Below, piece after piece: positions 62,801-64,000 of a stretch of 64,000 bases of DNA. Position numbers and translations under genes: made by a program. Location: contig NZ_MRDH01000006.1 of assembly GCF_002008225.1 (NCBI RefSeq), positions 310,001 through 374,000 of the forward strand, in the 5' to 3' direction. Position 1 is the first letter of the stretch. Each line of letters starts with the position of its first letter. Under the pieces are notes generated by a model. That model did no database searches, was not told the DNA's origin, and saw nothing but the letters and a program-made list of their open reading frames with translations. This stretch comes from Agrobacterium salinitolerans (lineage in GTDB: Bacteria > Pseudomonadota > Alphaproteobacteria > Rhizobiales > Rhizobiaceae).

Positions 62801-62969
62801 GCTGAGCCTCGTCTTCGTGCCCGTCGTCTTCACCTATATGGACGATCTGCGCGGCTGGCTCAGCCGCAGGCTGCAACGTCTCACCTCCGTGACCGCCGCA
62901 GACCGGGCAGCGGCGGAGCGCCGGATAGCCGCTGGCGAGGCTGAAACTGCGCAGGGGCACGGAAGATGA
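59844..62969 (+). CDS. RND efflux pump inner-membrane transporter (1041 aa)
   Basis: A proton-driven RND pump of the AcrB/HAE1 type. Twelve membrane helices and two large periplasmic loops are visible. The paired Asp for proton relay lies in VIGILVDDAIVEVENI (about 393-408). RRVEGAISGLAGI, SFIGGVIGQYFKQFGLTVSVAV and the second-half LLMLMGIVTKNSILLVEF follow the family plan. Substrate unknown. Its start overlaps the adaptor stop, and its stop overlaps the PPTase start, both by four bases. Confidence 0.95.
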   Translation: MTNISSWAIRRPIPTIVLFLLLTLIGIQSFMKLPVNANPRVDFPIVTVSIVQAGAAPAELETQVTRRVEGAISGLAGIRHIQSTIGDGLSTTTVEFQLGIDTARATNDVRQAVSQIRSEMPRDIEEPTIASLDVEGGAILYFAVRAPQMSPVDLSWFVDEAIGRELLTTKGVQRVQRIGGVSREITVQLDPDQLTAFGINAEDINNQVQAFNTNVPGGRSRLNEKEQSIRAVGGAISAGELAERPISLPNGQWTTLATLGKVTDGAAEPRELSRLDGEQVVGFSVFRAKGSSDTAVEDVVNATIARLVAIYPGVEIDRVLSTVDYTRASYQVAMETLIEGAALTVVVVFLFLRDWRATLIAAVAMPLSILPTFTVMLWFDFTLNSITLLALTLVIGILVDDAIVEVENIDRHLHMGKRPFQASIDAADQIGFAVLAITATIVAVFLPVSFIGGVIGQYFKQFGLTVSVAVLASMLVARLVTPLMAAYILVPKAVKHEERGAPKSRMGRGYVALLELALRHRLKTCGIGVLVLVGSFLLVPLLPSGFLPSDDRSLSRILIELPPDSTLRDTDSAVQSITTALREMPEVKSVFASIGRTDDGPDVARASLLVNLVPASERTLSQRQFELGAADLIARTPNIRFAFQNENAARDISVILVGDEPEKLATAALAVETGMRGIEGIANVQTAEPLPRAELQVRPRFDEAARLGVSTQSIAAVTRIATTGDTDANSAKFNIGDRQVPIRVMIDRRAQSNLDTLGMLRVSVANGSLPLLSVADLSVSEGPGQLNRFDRMRRVTVSADLAGIPLGVALERINALDAVTSLPAGVRQVQYGDAEYIGEMFQSFSAAMLFGLMMVLAVLIVLFKDFLQPITILVALPLSVGGAIVGLLLYGGALDLPAVIGLLMLMGIVTKNSILLVEFAIEKRKGGLSRQRALVESGVERARPIIMTTLAMVAGMMPAALGVGADAGFRAPMAIAVIGGLITSTLLSLVFVPVVFTYMDDLRGWLSRRLQRLTSVTAADRAAAERRIAAGEAETAQGHGR

Positions 62970-63727
62970 CAGACGCTCCGGTCTCAGGCCTGACGGCGAC
63001 CGCCATACACGAGCATATCGCCGCCGCCGGGCGATCCGAGGGGTTTCTGTCCGGCCCGGTTTTTCTTGATACCGGATCGGAAGACGTCATCGCGCTCGAG
63101 GTGCAATATCACCTGCCATTCTACCGGATGGCCCTGTTCGACCGGCTGGACGTGGCGATGCCGAAACTGCTGGCGGAAGCGGTTCCCAAGCGGCAGGCGG
63201 AGTTTCTCGCGGGCCGTTTTCTGGGGCAGGCGGCGCTCACGCTTTTCGGGCATGACCCTCAGCCGATCGGCATCGGCAACAGGCGCGAGCCGGTATGGCC
63301 TTCAGGCATAAGCGGCTCGATCAGCCATTCCCACGGCATCTGCGTGTGCATGGTAACGCAGGAGCACGATGTCAGGGTCGGTGTCGATATAGAAAAGATT
63401 GAGCCAGGGGCGGTAACGGAGATCATCCTGAAGCGCGCCCTGGCACCGCTGGAGCGTAGGCTGATTGCCGAACTGGAAGAATGTGACGCAAGCATACTGC
63501 CTTTTCTGGTGTTTTCCGCCAAGGAGACGCTGTTCAAGGCGCTTTATCCGGTGGTTGGACGCCATTTCGATTTCCAGGCGGCGCGTCTTTTCGAAAAACC
63601 CGGTCGCGATGAACTGCGGCTGGAACTGACGCGCCCGCTACATCGCTCACTTCCGGCGGGACGCCGTTTTTCCATACGCTTTTCGGTGGCGGGCGGTTTT
63701 GTCCGCACCTGGCTTGTTTGTCGTTAA
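62966..63727 (+). CDS. 4'-phosphopantetheinyl transferase superfamily protein (253 aa)
   Basis: These enzymes move the 4'-phosphopantetheine arm of CoA onto carrier proteins of fatty acid, polyketide or non-ribosomal peptide synthases. The EntD/Sfp-like pattern is seen: KRQAEFLAGRFLGQAAL (about 75-91), WPSGISGSISHSHG (about 111-124), VGVDIEKIE with the metal Asp and Glu (138-146), and FSAKETLFKALYP (183-195). The start is coupled to the RND pump gene by ATGA. No synthase or carrier gene is in the window, so its target is elsewhere. Confidence 0.92.
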   Translation: MTDAPVSGLTATAIHEHIAAAGRSEGFLSGPVFLDTGSEDVIALEVQYHLPFYRMALFDRLDVAMPKLLAEAVPKRQAEFLAGRFLGQAALTLFGHDPQPIGIGNRREPVWPSGISGSISHSHGICVCMVTQEHDVRVGVDIEKIEPGAVTEIILKRALAPLERRLIAELEECDASILPFLVFSAKETLFKALYPVVGRHFDFQAARLFEKPGRDELRLELTRPLHRSLPAGRRFSIRFSVAGGFVRTWLVCR

Positions 63728-63750
63728 ACCCATATTTCAGGGAGATATAG

Positions 63751-64000
63751 ATGAGTGACAGGGATCTTCGCGTAACGCTTGTGCAGGCCGATCTGGCCTG
63801 GGAAAACATCGAGCGGAATTTGCAGCAGTTCGACCGGCATCTCAATGAGATCGAGACGACGGATCTGATCGTCCTGCCGGAGATGTTCACCACAGGTTTC
63901 AGCATGAACCCGAAGGCCGTGGCGGAACCCATGGACGGGCAGGCAGTAAATTGGTTGCTGGAAACCGCACGCCGGCATGACGCGGATATCGTCGGCAGCG
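63751..64000 (+). CDS. nitrilase-family omega-amidase-like protein (start only, cut by window end)
   Basis: The first 83 codons are inside the window. LPEMFTTGFSM (about 42-52) and the opening LRVTLVQADLAWEN match the YafV-type omega-amidases, which deaminate alpha-ketoglutaramate and related omega-amides through Glu-Lys-Cys. The motif Glu is in LPEMF; the Lys and Cys lie beyond the window. GGGAGA lies before the ATG. It follows the PPTase gene by 23 bases. Confidence 0.85.
   Translation, partial: MSDRDLRVTLVQADLAWENIERNLQQFDRHLNEIETTDLIVLPEMFTTGFSMNPKAVAEPMDGQAVNWLLETARRHDADIVGS

Overview
The window is GC-rich, densely packed chromosomal DNA from an alphaproteobacterium of the Rhizobiaceae, most likely Agrobacterium. 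This is inferred from the gene content: split fixNOQP/fixGHIS operons with FNR/FixK boxes, znuA divergent from znuCB-zur, a GAAC-N7-GAAC type SOS box at uvrA, EcfG-type GGAAC-N16-CGTT promoter motifs, a RIME-like palindromic intergenic repeat, and many TTG/GTG starts. No prophage, insertion sequence, rRNA operon or CRISPR array was seen. It reads as core chromosome with small accessory pieces.

Layout. 1-5 kb: a small lipoprotein, a PAS-domain protein, a small membrane protein, an OsmC protein, then a minus-strand operon of an FdhF/YdeP-type molybdopterin oxidoreductase, a MarR-like protein and a peptide deformylase homologue that lacks catalytic residues. 5-10 kb: MgtE Mg2+ transporter, a MerR regulator with a palindrome in its own promoter spacer, two conserved membrane proteins and cobU. 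10-20 kb: the cbb3 oxidase (ccoNOQP = fixNOQP) and its assembly factors (ccoGHIS = fixGHIS), each behind an anaerobox and separated by three inverted genes (two VOC, one SRPBCC). 20-27 kb: gnd, an RcnB-like protein, an aldo/keto reductase, and a GH2 beta-mannosidase divergent from a LacI regulator. 27-31 kb: zinc uptake and Zur. 31-45 kb: gamma-carbonic anhydrase, FAH hydrolase, dusA, DUF72, uvrA and ssb (with an SOS box between them), HPP-CBS, MarC, gyrA, and a D,D-carboxypeptidase with a SPOR domain. 45-51 kb: small membrane and zinc-ribbon proteins, a candidate minus-strand sRNA, tRNA-Ser(UGA), rlpA, a second Dac-family protein with lost motifs, tmk and holB. 51-57 kb: metG, tatD-type DNase, a metallo-beta-lactamase-fold hydrolase and a CLC transporter. 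57-64 kb: an MFS exporter, an RND pump with its adaptor, a 4'-phosphopantetheinyl transferase coupled to the pump, and a nitrilase-family omega-amidase cut by the window end.

How the parts work together: fixNOQP and fixGHIS give microaerobic respiration. ZnuABC/Zur is a self-contained zinc homeostasis unit. rlpA, the two Dac proteins and the SPOR domain point to septal peptidoglycan work. tmk-holB-metG-tatD-MBL is a conserved housekeeping run. The less ordinary observations are two enzyme homologues with degraded active sites (deformylase-like and Dac-like), a structured minus-strand RNA candidate at 46.1 kb, a perfect dyad reading as an EcfG promoter on both strands upstream of cobU, a twin-CX3C tail on a DUF1624 membrane protein, and the RND-PPTase coupling.
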